Below the pieces are notes generated by a model, which saw only the letters and a list, made by a program, of their open reading frames with translations, made no database searches and was not told the origin of the DNA. The position numbers were made by a program, and so were the translations under genes. From CAZFOB01 sp964520325 (GTDB taxonomy: Bacteria > Actinomycetota > JAICYB01): DNA of 64,000 bases. Where the stretch lies: positions 19,836 to 83,835 of the forward strand of contig CAZFOB010000014.1 in the NCBI GenBank assembly GCA_964520325.1, written 5' to 3'. Of the stretch, positions 24,893 to 32,788 are shown piece after piece. Positions within the stretch are counted from its first letter, which is position 1. Each line of letters starts with the position of its first letter.

Positions 24893-26338
24893 TCATGGTA
24901 CTGACGCGGGCGGCGTGCCCGGAGCGACCTCTCGCCAGAGAGTGGGGACGATCGTGTAAGTCGCTGATGATGAGAAGTCCCAGTCGAATCCTGGCGGTGT
25001 CAACGTTGCGAGCACGGTGGACTTCGTGATGTCGAACCCACTCTTCGCGTCGATCTGGTTCGCATAGATCGCACCCTTGATCGGGGGATCAACCTTCTTG
25101 TCAAAGTTCACGCCGCCGTCGGCGAACAGCAGAAGGTCTATGTTCGTAGCGTCGGAGGTGAAGTCCTGGTTGCTGTCGTCAATCGCTGTTGCAGCGGTGC
25201 TCTGCGCCACGATGACGACGGTCCACGGGCCGCCGATGGTGGTGAGGTTGTTCGGTAGCACTACACTCCCCGAGCTGATGATCGTTAGATTGCCAGCGAC
25301 CTTCGCGTTGTTCGGAAGAGTGATGGTGCTAGAGGGACCAGAGTTGTTGTAGTAGACGCCCTTTAAGTTGTTCGCGTTGTTGTCGGTGATTAGCCGGCCC
25401 GTCAGACCCGACGCGGTGAGCTCGACCGGCGTGACGCCGGCCGCAAGATATGTGGCTCTGGCGCCAGTCGGGCTACTCCAGTCGTAGGTGGGTTTCGCCA
25501 ACATCGGGGGTGCCGGTACGCTCGTGTCGCCGGCCGATACGGATCCTTGGACGTTGCCGGATCCCGTGATCGCCCCCTTCGCTCTCGCGTGCCCGGAAAC
25601 GTATCCGTTGTTGAGGGTGATGTCGCCCGCTGTTCCCGACCGTGTTCCACTCGCAAGGACGGAGCCACCAACGTTGTTGCCGTCACCCAAGGTGATGTTC
25701 CCACCGGCCCAAAGCGTTCCACTGAACAAGCCGGTGTTCTTCGTCACGATCGAGTCCGGCGTGACGATGTGTTCCGCTTCGAAATCGTTCTTGCTTGAGT
25801 CCAGGACCTCCGCGTAGATCATGCCGTGGGCGTTCCCGTGATTCTTCACCATGACTTTGCCAGCATCGGCGCCGTAGTCGCCTTCTGCGAAGAGCGTGTA
25901 TGGGAAGCCTTCCTGCGGGACGAGTTCGACTTGGACCTCCAAGTGGCGCATAGCCCGCGTGCCGCCGGTCGGCGAGTAACCCCAGGCATAAATGGTTCGG
26001 CGCGTGGTCTGACCGCAGGTCGTCCCAGCCTCGGGATCGATGCGGGTCCTGTACCGACCGACGACCCGATCCTGGTCGCTCAAGTCAGAGAAATCCGATA
26101 CGGCCACATCGCAACCGTAGCCATCTTCGATCCGGCGGATCGCATCGTTGACGCCAGCTTCGGCCGCCTCGACCGTTTGGAGCCGTTCGCGGTCGACGCT
26201 GGTGAGGTCGTTCGAGTGCCGCGCCACCTGCACCGAGCCGCCAGCCATAGCCGCGACGACCATCATCAGCATCAACACAGCGATCAGTGTCGACCCCTGG
26301 TCGTTGGTGAGCCAGGGGTGTGGGCGTGTCGATGTCAT
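24893..26338 (-). CDS. PilX-like type IV minor pilin / pilus-assembly protein
   Basis: 481 residues from ATG 26338, which overlaps the stop of the upstream pilin gene (ATGA); ATG 26344 would add two residues. The N-terminus reads TNDQGSTLIAVLMLMMVVAA, a basic/polar leader, a Gly, then a hydrophobic helix followed by EAAEAGVNDAIRRIEDG, as in PilX N-terminal domains. The conserved Glu at +5 of true pilins is missing, as often in PilX. The rest is exported, rich in Gly/Asn/Thr/Ser with repeated short beta stretches (GGSVLASG, GHARAKGAITGSG, VQGSVSAGD), suggesting a beta-helix. Codons look richer in A/T than the neighbouring housekeeping genes. It probably belongs to a pilus or pseudopilus tip complex. 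Confidence 0.7.
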   Translation of the reverse strand: MTSTRPHPWLTNDQGSTLIAVLMLMMVVAAMAGGSVQVARHSNDLTSVDRERLQTVEAAEAGVNDAIRRIEDGYGCDVAVSDFSDLSDQDRVVGRYRTRIDPEAGTTCGQTTRRTIYAWGYSPTGGTRAMRHLEVQVELVPQEGFPYTLFAEGDYGADAGKVMVKNHGNAHGMIYAEVLDSSKNDFEAEHIVTPDSIVTKNTGLFSGTLWAGGNITLGDGNNVGGSVLASGTRSGTAGDITLNNGYVSGHARAKGAITGSGNVQGSVSAGDTSVPAPPMLAKPTYDWSSPTGARATYLAAGVTPVELTASGLTGRLITDNNANNLKGVYYNNSGPSSTITLPNNAKVAGNLTIISSGSVVLPNNLTTIGGPWTVVIVAQSTAATAIDDSNQDFTSDATNIDLLLFADGGVNFDKKVDPPIKGAIYANQIDAKSGFDITKSTVLATLTPPGFDWDFSSSATYTIVPTLWREVAPGTPPASVP

Positions 26339-26952
26339 GGGCATGTGGCCGCCGATGGATAGTTCCGTGGTCGCACGGAAGTTTGGACGTTCAAGGTCGG
26401 GTTGGATTTCGGCGTCGGTTCGATATGCATGTCGATTGTAAGCTTGAGTAGTGAGCTATTCGTATCGCAGCCGAACACCGGCTCTTCATCGACATCGGTG
26501 CAATCACCGTCAGCGATTACGCACGTGTTGGCGACGCGTTCGATCACAGTGACAGGCGTACTCCACGTGCTCGTTCCGAAGTCGTACATCTGTTTGAGAA
26601 GTTCGGTCCCTACGTGGGTGTACCGGATTGGTCGGATAGTCAAAGGCTCCGGAGTTGCGCCTGCCGCGGGTTCATGAGCGATCGCTTGGGCGCCGACTTC
26701 GAGGCACGTTCCCGCCGGTCCACAGAACACGACAGAGTTGGCCGAGCGGACTTCCTTCTCGATCTGTTGCATCACGGTTCGGACGTCGTTGAGTGTCGCT
26801 GCTTGACCTTGAGCGAACACGCTGATGTTCAAGGCGTTGATCAGAAAGCCACCGACCAGCGCGAGACCGGTAAGGGCAAGGGCTGCACCCACAACGATTT
26901 CGACGAGACTGAAGCCGTCGTCCTTCGAGAGTAGGCGCCGCATCATTTGCAT
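26335..26952 (-). CDS. PilW-like type IV minor pilin
   Basis: 205 residues from ATG 26952; ATGs at 26946 and 26943 are alternatives and the last overlaps the upstream stop. A class III signal is clear: RRLLSKDDG then FSLVEIVVGAALALTGLAL, with Gly before the cleavage point and Glu at +5. The following domain (about 40-205) has Cys pairs (CGPAGTC, CVIADGDC) that could form disulfides outside the cell. Typical of minor pilins that prime assembly. The prepilin peptidase PilD, the ATPase PilB and the platform PilC are not in this window. Coupled on both sides by overlap to the other two pilin-like genes. Confidence 0.82.
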   Translation of the reverse strand: MQMMRRLLSKDDGFSLVEIVVGAALALTGLALVGGFLINALNISVFAQGQAATLNDVRTVMQQIEKEVRSANSVVFCGPAGTCLEVGAQAIAHEPAAGATPEPLTIRPIRYTHVGTELLKQMYDFGTSTWSTPVTVIERVANTCVIADGDCTDVDEEPVFGCDTNSSLLKLTIDMHIEPTPKSNPTLNVQTSVRPRNYPSAATCP

Positions 26953-28691
26953 GTCACCCCAGCGCACGCCTCGGCCTTGACGGTTCCGAGACTGAGATCG
27001 ACATCCGCGTCGATAAATGGAACTCCGAGGATCGAGGCGTCGAGCGAAGCATTCAGCGACAGCGGACTGTACTGGGCCACCCAGGTCTTCTCGAGGTTCG
27101 GTCCGACCACGCCGGCCCATGGACTCTTGGCGGGCGGGAGGATGCTGAATGATGTGCTGTAGCCCAGACTGACGCCAAGAAGCGAGAAGGTGTTGGAGAT
27201 GACCGGCAGCGTGAGGCCGTTGAAGCCGGCAGCCTTCGGGTCGATCGTGAAGACGCAGTAATCGTTGCTGCGGACCACGGACACCCCCAAGCCGAGCGTG
27301 ATCCCCGTCGTACAGGCCGCCTTGAGAGTGCTGTTGTCGCCGATGAGTGCACTGTCCTTGTCGAAGATTCGGAGCGTGAAACTAGACGGATTCACAATGG
27401 GCTCGGCGGACGGTGTGCCTTTCGCACCCCGCACCGACGCGTCGTAGCTCAGCCCGTCGATTTTCACGAGACCGTCCGGTATGCCCCCCAAGGGAAGCTT
27501 GAGGATATTGATGGCTCCGACGCTTGCCGACGCTTGTGCATACGCCTCCCGTTGTCCAGCGACGATCTGGTGGTCGATCTGCTGACTGACCGGAAGTGTT
27601 TGGACGCTTGCCAAGGTGAGAAGCCAGTTCAACAAGCCGCCAAGACCAGGGGCACTAGCCGTTACGGTTCCGGCTGCCGAGCCGGTACCGGTTTCGTGGC
27701 CATATCCGCTGACGTCGGCTGCGCAGGAGATTGGTGAGTTGATGACAGAGCCGAGGAGAGTGGCGATCGGCCCTGCCGGAATACCAAGAACCCCTATCTT
27801 CTGCTGCGTTCCTGGGTTGGAGCTTGTTGCCGTTCGATTGTCGTCGTCGGCAGCAACGGTGACAGCATCGCCCGGAAGATCCACGAGGTTAAGCGCACTC
27901 AGAGCTGTCGATCGAGCTGCGCAGTTGGAGGTCGAAACCGCGCGGAAGGTCGTGTTTCCGGTGGAGGTTGGGAGAGAGAGATCGAGTGGAGCGGTCAACC
28001 CGAGCAACGAAGAAGTGACGCTTAAACCGCCGCCGGAGACGAAGGCGTTTCCGGTGAGTGGCGTCGTGTCTGCTCCGGTCCCAGTCGGGACGAGGCCACT
28101 CTTGCTGATGAGTGTCTGCGCGCGAATCTCGTTTTGAGGTCCGCCGCTTCCGCTGTTGGTCCACGTGACGCGGACGCTTACCCGTTTTAGATCGTAGGTC
28201 CCATCAGTGTCTGAGTCGACGCCGGTGATGTAGACGTAGCGAACGAGATCGGTCCCGCCTCGGGCGAGCGACTTGATGTGGGGGTTGAACGGATGTGCGG
28301 TGGGATTGGTCGCGTAGACGAGAGGTTCCCACGTGCTTGCTCGGTAGCTGAGTTCGCCACCTTGGAGCGTGATTGCCGTGTCCGTCGCGATCGTGGTGTC
28401 GCTCGAGGCAAGGCCGATCGCATCCCACGTAAGGCTTCGCGCGATCTCGAGGGTGCGGTTCCCCTCCTGGATCGCTACCTCGCGGCGCTTGCCCCCGAGA
28501 ACGCCTGCTAAGGCTGACCCGAGCGTTTGCGCCATGAAGGTCGCCACCACGGCGAAGACTCCGATCGCGATCATGACCTCGATCACGGAGAACCCCGACT
28601 GGTCACTTCGGACTAGTCCTCGCCTGCGCGCGGTCCTTCTGCCGCGCCTCCGGCGGCGCTGCGATGGCAGGACGAGTCGATTGATCTTCAT
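26943..28691 (-). CDS. Large PilV-like prepilin with about 530-residue exported domain
   Basis: 582 residues. The leader is long and very basic (QRRRRRGRRTARRRG), then a class III prepilin site: SDQSG then FSVIEVMIAIGVFAVVATF, Gly before the cut and Glu at +5. The exported part is far larger than in ordinary minor pilins (usually 100-200 residues). It is Gly/Ser/Thr/Leu-rich with several Cys and lacks a domain I recognise; it could be an adhesin carried at a pilus tip. It is the first gene of a three-gene pilin-like set. The ATG directly follows an AGGAG that is itself paired in a strong hairpin (28692-28722), so initiation here may be controlled or unusual. Confidence 0.78.
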   Translation of the reverse strand: MKINRLVLPSQRRRRRGRRTARRRGLVRSDQSGFSVIEVMIAIGVFAVVATFMAQTLGSALAGVLGGKRREVAIQEGNRTLEIARSLTWDAIGLASSDTTIATDTAITLQGGELSYRASTWEPLVYATNPTAHPFNPHIKSLARGGTDLVRYVYITGVDSDTDGTYDLKRVSVRVTWTNSGSGGPQNEIRAQTLISKSGLVPTGTGADTTPLTGNAFVSGGGLSVTSSLLGLTAPLDLSLPTSTGNTTFRAVSTSNCAARSTALSALNLVDLPGDAVTVAADDDNRTATSSNPGTQQKIGVLGIPAGPIATLLGSVINSPISCAADVSGYGHETGTGSAAGTVTASAPGLGGLLNWLLTLASVQTLPVSQQIDHQIVAGQREAYAQASASVGAINILKLPLGGIPDGLVKIDGLSYDASVRGAKGTPSAEPIVNPSSFTLRIFDKDSALIGDNSTLKAACTTGITLGLGVSVVRSNDYCVFTIDPKAAGFNGLTLPVISNTFSLLGVSLGYSTSFSILPPAKSPWAGVVGPNLEKTWVAQYSPLSLNASLDASILGVPFIDADVDLSLGTVKAEACAGVTCK

Positions 28692-28722
28692 CTCCTGGGG
28701 GTGAGTCGGTCCCCCCCAGGAG
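28692..28722 (-). promoter_or_regulatory. Strong hairpin covering the ribosome binding site of the PilV-like gene
   Basis: Ten-base perfect arms: CTCCTGGGGG (28692-28701) and CCCCCAGGAG (28713-28722), loop of 11 bases. On the minus strand the 3' arm ends in AGGAG immediately before the ATG. It lies 46 bases after the sodA stop, so it may act as a sodA terminator (no T-run follows), or as a fold that masks translation start. Confidence 0.6.
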
Positions 28723-28768
28723 CGAAGTGAACGGGGCTAGTTAGAACGGCTGAGCAGGTGCGATGCGC

Positions 28769-29368
28769 TTACGCCTTCAGCCGGCGACCGACTTCGTCCC
28801 AGTTCACGAGGTTCCAGAACGCCGCGATGTATTCGGGGCGGCGGTTCTGGTACTTGAGGTAGTACGCGTGCTCCCAGACGTCGAGGCCGAGGATGGGGTT
28901 GAGGCCGTCCATCAGCGGAGAGTCCTGATTGGGACGATCGACGATCTCTAGTTTGCCACCATTGGACACCAGCCACGCCCATCCACTGCCGAACCGGTTG
29001 GTCGCGGCCGCGCTGAACTTCTCCTTGAAGGAGTCGAAGGATCCGAACGCGCCGTCTATCGCAGTGGCCACGTCCCCTGACGGTACACCGCCTCCGCTCG
29101 GCGACAGTGTCGTCCAGAAGACCGAGTGATTGTGGTGCCCGCCGGCGTGATTCTTGACGGGCCCCTTCTTGTCCTCGGGGACCGAGGCGAAGTCGCGGAG
29201 CAACTCCTCGAGGTCCTTGTTCTCGAGGTCGGTGCCCTTGATCGCGTCGTTGAGCTTGTCGACGTATGTCTGGTGGTGCTTGGTGTGATGGATATTCATC
29301 GTCTGCTCGTCGATGTGGGGTTCGAGAGCGTTGTACGCGTACGGCAGGTCGGGCAGCGTGTGGGCCAC
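28769..29368 (-). CDS. sodA: Superoxide dismutase, manganese type
   Basis: 199 residues from GTG 29368, supported by AGAGAGG seven bases upstream; in-frame codons further up lie in the neighbouring gene. It removes superoxide. Metal ligands: His27 in NIHHTKHHQTYV, the His in HHNHSVFW, and Asp and His in DVWEHAYYLKYQNRRPEY. A Gln in PNQDSP near the C-terminus together with Gly-Gly in the second ligand helix (NHAGGHHNH) fits the Mn-type pattern; metal preference is inferred. No export signal, so cytoplasmic. It lies between a DUF1015 gene and the pilin set on the same strand. Confidence 0.96.
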   Translation of the reverse strand: MAHTLPDLPYAYNALEPHIDEQTMNIHHTKHHQTYVDKLNDAIKGTDLENKDLEELLRDFASVPEDKKGPVKNHAGGHHNHSVFWTTLSPSGGGVPSGDVATAIDGAFGSFDSFKEKFSAAATNRFGSGWAWLVSNGGKLEIVDRPNQDSPLMDGLNPILGLDVWEHAYYLKYQNRRPEYIAAFWNLVNWDEVGRRLKA

Positions 29369-29433
29369 GTTGTGTCCTCTCTTGTTGGTCGGCTGTTCCT
29401 TCTTATACCCAGCCTGGGAGGACTCAGACCAAC

Positions 29434-30699
29434 TCAGCAGGGCTCGAGAGGTCGCATCACGATCCCGTCGCGCGGCTTGGGGTGGAAGTAGGTCGATTTC
29501 TCGGGCATCTTCCCTCCGCTCGCCGCGTGCTCCCATACGCGCTCCACAGCCACCGGTGGGATCAGGAACCCGCAGACCGCCCGTCCTGCTGCGACCTCGT
29601 CGGCGACGTGCACGGCGTCCGGAGAAAACGAGAGCCCTTCTTCCACCGAGTGGATGCCGAGAGGCACCAGCGCCCTTCGGGACAGGACGCCGGCCGGGAT
29701 GTCCGCTGCCTCCTCAGCCGGAGCCTGGAGACGGTAAAGCGTACCGGCGGCGATCATCCCGAAGGTCGTGGCCGCATCGGCGTCCCACAGGGAGCGCTCG
29801 AAACGCGTGATCGTCTCGGAGGTCGCATCCCCGACCTCTCCCACGTCGAAATGCTGTGAAACCACACTGAGCGGGTCATCGGTATCGGGTCGCCGGACGA
29901 TGCGATGGTAGGGGAGGATCAACAGCGGCTGGGCCCCCGCGTCGACGAGCAGGCACATGATGTGGTCCCACGGACCGCTTCCGCTCTCTTCGCGCCGCTC
30001 TTCCCGAAAGGCCTTTGCAGTTTCGAAACGGTGATGCCCGTCGGCGATGAGCAACGGAGCGTGGGCGAGCGCGGTGTGCACCTTGTCGTGGAAGGCCTCG
30101 TCGTGCACGGCCCACACGGTGTGACGCGTTCCTTCGTCGTCGGTGAAGTCGCCGACGGCTGCATCCTTCGACCACGAGCTGAGATCGTCCGAAATCCGCC
30201 CGTCCAGTGGACTCGCTTCGGTCGATCCGGCTCCGTCCTCACGGTACAGCGCGTAGATGGGGGAGATGTTGGTGGGGACGGCCTTCATCAGGGCGAGGCG
30301 GTCGGCCTTCGGACCGGACATCGTCTTCTCGTGGGCCAGGATCTCGTCGTCCAGCGAGATCGTCGCGAGGAGTCCCCACACGCGGCGCTTCTTGCCGGTT
30401 GGATCGTCGAAGGCTTGGCGGTAGACGTAGAGCGCAGGCGAGGCGTCTTCGTGGAGCATCCCCTCCCACATCCACGACTTGAAGAAGCCGCACGCGCGCG
30501 TGTACTTGTTCTGCCCGGCGTCGTCGCCGTCCTCGTCGCGTCCGGAGACGATCCGGACCATGTTGTACGGGTGGCGGTCGTAGAGGACGTCGCGCTCGGC
30601 CGGAGAGATCACGTCGTAGGGCGGACACGTGACCAGCCCGAGGTCTGCTACCCGCACAGGATCGTAGGTGACGCCGTTGAACGGACGTACGTCGGCCAT
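29434..30699 (-). CDS. DUF1015 family protein
   Basis: 421 residues. Recognised by the family text ADVRPFNGVTYDP, VTCPPYDVISP, HEKTMSGPKADRLALMKA (split in the sequence) and ADGHHRFETAKAFREE. Soluble, no signal peptide. Function is not established; the family is distantly related to ParB/SerK-like proteins, so a nucleotide-dependent small-molecule role is possible (inference only). The minus-strand promoter is likely TAGGAT (30711-30706), six bases before the ATG, so the gene looks leaderless. It shares a 66-base divergent region with the TPR gene at 30766. Confidence 0.88.
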   Translation of the reverse strand: MADVRPFNGVTYDPVRVADLGLVTCPPYDVISPAERDVLYDRHPYNMVRIVSGRDEDGDDAGQNKYTRACGFFKSWMWEGMLHEDASPALYVYRQAFDDPTGKKRRVWGLLATISLDDEILAHEKTMSGPKADRLALMKAVPTNISPIYALYREDGAGSTEASPLDGRISDDLSSWSKDAAVGDFTDDEGTRHTVWAVHDEAFHDKVHTALAHAPLLIADGHHRFETAKAFREERREESGSGPWDHIMCLLVDAGAQPLLILPYHRIVRRPDTDDPLSVVSQHFDVGEVGDATSETITRFERSLWDADAATTFGMIAAGTLYRLQAPAEEAADIPAGVLSRRALVPLGIHSVEEGLSFSPDAVHVADEVAAGRAVCGFLIPPVAVERVWEHAASGGKMPEKSTYFHPKPRDGIVMRPLEPC

Positions 30700-30705
30700 C
30701 GCCGC

Positions 30706-30711
30706 ATCCTA
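30706..30711 (-). promoter_or_regulatory. Probable -10 of leaderless DUF1015 promoter
   Basis: TAGGAT on the minus strand, exactly six bases before the ATG at 30699, with no ribosome binding site between. It is the mirror of the TAGGCT box of the divergent TPR gene. Confidence 0.6.
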
Positions 30712-30753
30712 CGGCGCTCAGGAGATCCGAGGTCGCGACCCGACCGGGGGTCG

Positions 30754-30759
30754 TAGGCT
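30754..30759 (+). promoter_or_regulatory. Probable -10 of leaderless TPR-gene promoter
   Basis: TAGGCT, exactly six bases before the ATG at 30766; the same hexamer and spacing precede steA at 36631. Confidence 0.6.
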
Positions 30760-30765
30760 TGGACC

Positions 30766-31164
30766 ATGTCGGTTGCGCCCGCGTACGACTGGTACCAGCG
30801 AGGGATGGCGCTGCTCATGGGCGGGGACGTGCATGCGGCAGCCACATTGCTCGAGAAGGCAGCGGAGGCCGAGCCGAACAAGAGCTCGATCCACGAGGCA
30901 CTTGCCCGCGCGTATTTCGGTTCCGGACGGTTTTCGGTTGCGCTCGAACAGTTCAAGGAGGTGCTCGAGCTCTCCCCGGTCAACGACTACGCGCACTTCG
31001 GCGCCGGTCTCTGCCTCGGACGCCTCGGGAAGCTTCACGAAGCCGTGGGCCATCTGCGCATCGCGTGTGTGATGCGTCCGGACAACGTCGACTACGAGCG
31101 CGCGCTCGGGTTGTGGCAGGGCCACCTCGAGACGCTTCTGCCGAGCGAGGAGGAGAGCGCATGA
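30766..31164 (+). CDS. Small tetratricopeptide-repeat protein
   Basis: 132 residues with three TPR units (YQRGMALLMGGDVHAAATLL, EALARAYFGSGRFSVALEQF, GAGLCLGRLGKLHEAVGHL). No signal peptide. It is placed just before a HAD phosphatase, tlyA, nadK and recN, the same place as the conserved TPR gene Rv1691 of M. tuberculosis. Its stop overlaps the HAD ATG (ATGA), so the two are co-translated. Likely a protein-interaction module; partner unknown. Confidence 0.85.
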   Translation: MSVAPAYDWYQRGMALLMGGDVHAAATLLEKAAEAEPNKSSIHEALARAYFGSGRFSVALEQFKEVLELSPVNDYAHFGAGLCLGRLGKLHEAVGHLRIACVMRPDNVDYERALGLWQGHLETLLPSEEESA

Positions 31165-31958
31165 AGCTGGCGCAACGCTTCGACGCGTTCCTCCTCGACC
31201 TCGATGGAGTGGTGTGGCGCGGAGAGAGCGGCATCGAAGGAGCCGCGGAGACGATCGCAAAACTTCGCGATGCCGGCAAGCGCGTCGTCTTCGTCACGAA
31301 CAACGCATCGCGATCTCCGCGTGACTACGCTGCGAAGCTCATACGCATGGCAGTGCCGACCGAGCCGTCCGACATCGTGACGTCGGCTCACGTCGTCGTC
31401 TCACACTTGGAAGGCCTCGGACTGAAACGGGGCGATCGGGTTCACGTGTGCGCCGCCGGCGGGCTGCTCGATCTTCTGCGCGCCGGGGGATTCGATGCGA
31501 CGAAAGAGACCAACGACGTGCGGGCTCTGGTCGTCGCGTGGGATCCGCATCTGCGCTTCGACGACATCAAGAACGCTGCGGACGTCGCACGCGACGGCGT
31601 CCCCTTCATCGCGGCGAATAGAGATGCGACCTACCCGTACGAGGACGGATTGCTGCCAGGCTCGGGAGCGATCCTCGCGGCCGTCGAGACGGCGTCCGGA
31701 CGACGCGCGACCGTGGTGGGCAAGCCCGAGCCCGAGCTCATCCGCTTGGCGCTGGCGCGCGCCGGATCGTCTGAAGAACGCAGCCTCTTCGTCGGCGACC
31801 GTCCGGACAGCGATGTGGCGGGAGCCCGAGCGGCTGGGGTGCCGGTGGCGCTCGTACTCAGCGGCGTGACCACGAAGAAGGATCTCGCGTCGCTCGAGCC
31901 GCGGCCCGACTGGATCCTCAAGGACCTCCGAGCGGTGCTGAGGACTGACGCTGATTGA
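31161..31958 (+). CDS. HAD-IIA family phosphatase (NagD-like)
   Basis: 265 residues from ATG 31161, overlapping the TPR stop. HAD motif I is DLDGVVWRG with the nucleophile Asp, motif II is VFVTNNASRSP, motif III Lys is in VVGKPEPELI, motif IV is FVGDRPDSDVAGA. A C2-type cap lies between motifs II and III. The mycobacterial gene in this position, Rv1692, is a glycerol-3-phosphate phosphatase, so a similar role in lipid or glycerol recycling is a fair guess, not proof. Confidence 0.9.
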   Translation: MKLAQRFDAFLLDLDGVVWRGESGIEGAAETIAKLRDAGKRVVFVTNNASRSPRDYAAKLIRMAVPTEPSDIVTSAHVVVSHLEGLGLKRGDRVHVCAAGGLLDLLRAGGFDATKETNDVRALVVAWDPHLRFDDIKNAADVARDGVPFIAANRDATYPYEDGLLPGSGAILAAVETASGRRATVVGKPEPELIRLALARAGSSEERSLFVGDRPDSDVAGARAAGVPVALVLSGVTTKKDLASLEPRPDWILKDLRAVLRTDAD

Positions 31959-31979
31959 GGCCGGCTCAACCGGCGAGGG

Positions 31980-32705
31980 TCAATCGAAAGGGCGGGAGTC
32001 CCGCAGCTCTCTGCGACCGAGGCCGAACGGGAAGATAAGCAGCATGCCGGCGATGAAGCCGCCGGCATGCGCGAGGTAGGCGACGCCGCCGCCGCCGGCC
32101 TGTCCGAAGCCGGCGGCGCTTCCGAGCAGCTGGAGCAGGAACCAGAGGCCGAGGCTCACCCACGCGGGCGTACGAACGCTGAAGAAGAAGAACCCGAGTG
32201 GGACGAGCGAGATGATCGTCGCCGCCGGCCACACCATGAGGTAGGCGCCGAGCACCCCTGAGATGGCCCCGGACGCGCCGATGGTGGGGATCACCGAGGT
32301 CGTGTTGAAGAGGATGTGCGAGTACGACGCCGCGACGCCGCACGCGAGATAGAACATCGAGAAGCGGACACGTCCGAGACGGTCCTCGACGTTGTTTCCG
32401 AACACCCACAGGAACAGCATGTTGAAGCCGAGATGCAGGATGTCGCCGTGCATGAACATCGATGTGAAGATCGACAGCATCGCGGAACGCGAGTTGATCA
32501 GCTGCGCGATCACCGGCGGAACACCCGGACACTGGTTGAGGACGTCGCACGGGACCGCGCCGTACCGGAAGGCCGCTTCTGGGCCGATCGAGAAGCCCTC
32601 CGCGACCGCGAGGAACGCCACAACGTTGGCCGCGATAAGAAATACGGTGATGACGGGGAACCGTTTGGTCGGGTTCAGGTCCCGGATCGGGATGAGCATC
32701 GCCAT
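31980..32705 (-). CDS. Rhomboid family intramembrane serine protease
   Basis: 241 residues, about six or seven membrane helices. The catalytic Ser is in IGASGAISGVLGA (GxSG), the His in LAHAGGFIAGM; the conserved HLGFNMLFLWVFGNNVED loop-helix is present. It cleaves membrane proteins inside the bilayer; the substrate is unknown. ATG 32705 or 32699 (MAMLIP or MLIP). It is divergent from tlyA, and its upstream region is a triple 14-base tandem repeat that begins two bases before the ATG. Confidence 0.92.
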   Translation of the reverse strand: MAMLIPIRDLNPTKRFPVITVFLIAANVVAFLAVAEGFSIGPEAAFRYGAVPCDVLNQCPGVPPVIAQLINSRSAMLSIFTSMFMHGDILHLGFNMLFLWVFGNNVEDRLGRVRFSMFYLACGVAASYSHILFNTTSVIPTIGASGAISGVLGAYLMVWPAATIISLVPLGFFFFSVRTPAWVSLGLWFLLQLLGSAAGFGQAGGGGVAYLAHAGGFIAGMLLIFPFGLGRRELRDSRPFD

Positions 32706-32706
32706 G

Positions 32707-32748
32707 TGTGTCCAGTCGGTTGTGTCCAGACAGTCGTGTTCGGTCAGT
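32707..32748. repeat. Three tandem 14-base repeats in the rhomboid-tlyA divergent promoter
   Basis: Units TGTGTCCAGTCGGT (32707-32720), TGTGTCCAGACAGT (32721-32734) and CGTGTTCGGTCAGT (32735-32748). The first two share 11 of 14 bases; the second and third share 10 of 14. The array fills most of the intergenic space. It may be a multi-site operator or a replication-slippage product. Confidence 0.7.
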
Positions 32749-32761
32749 ATCCTCCAAGCAC

Positions 32762-32788
32762 ATGGCTGAACCTAAGCAGGAAAGCTGA
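32762..32788 (+). CDS. Eight-codon upstream ORF (MAEPKQES) before tlyA
   Basis: ATG 32762 to TGA 32786-32788. Its stop overlaps a CTG that begins the tlyA S4 frame (CTGA), copying the ATGA/GTGA overlaps of this genome. It may be a leader that delivers ribosomes to the CTG, or the true N-terminus of TlyA separated by a one-base shift. Confidence 0.4.
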   Translation: MAEPKQES

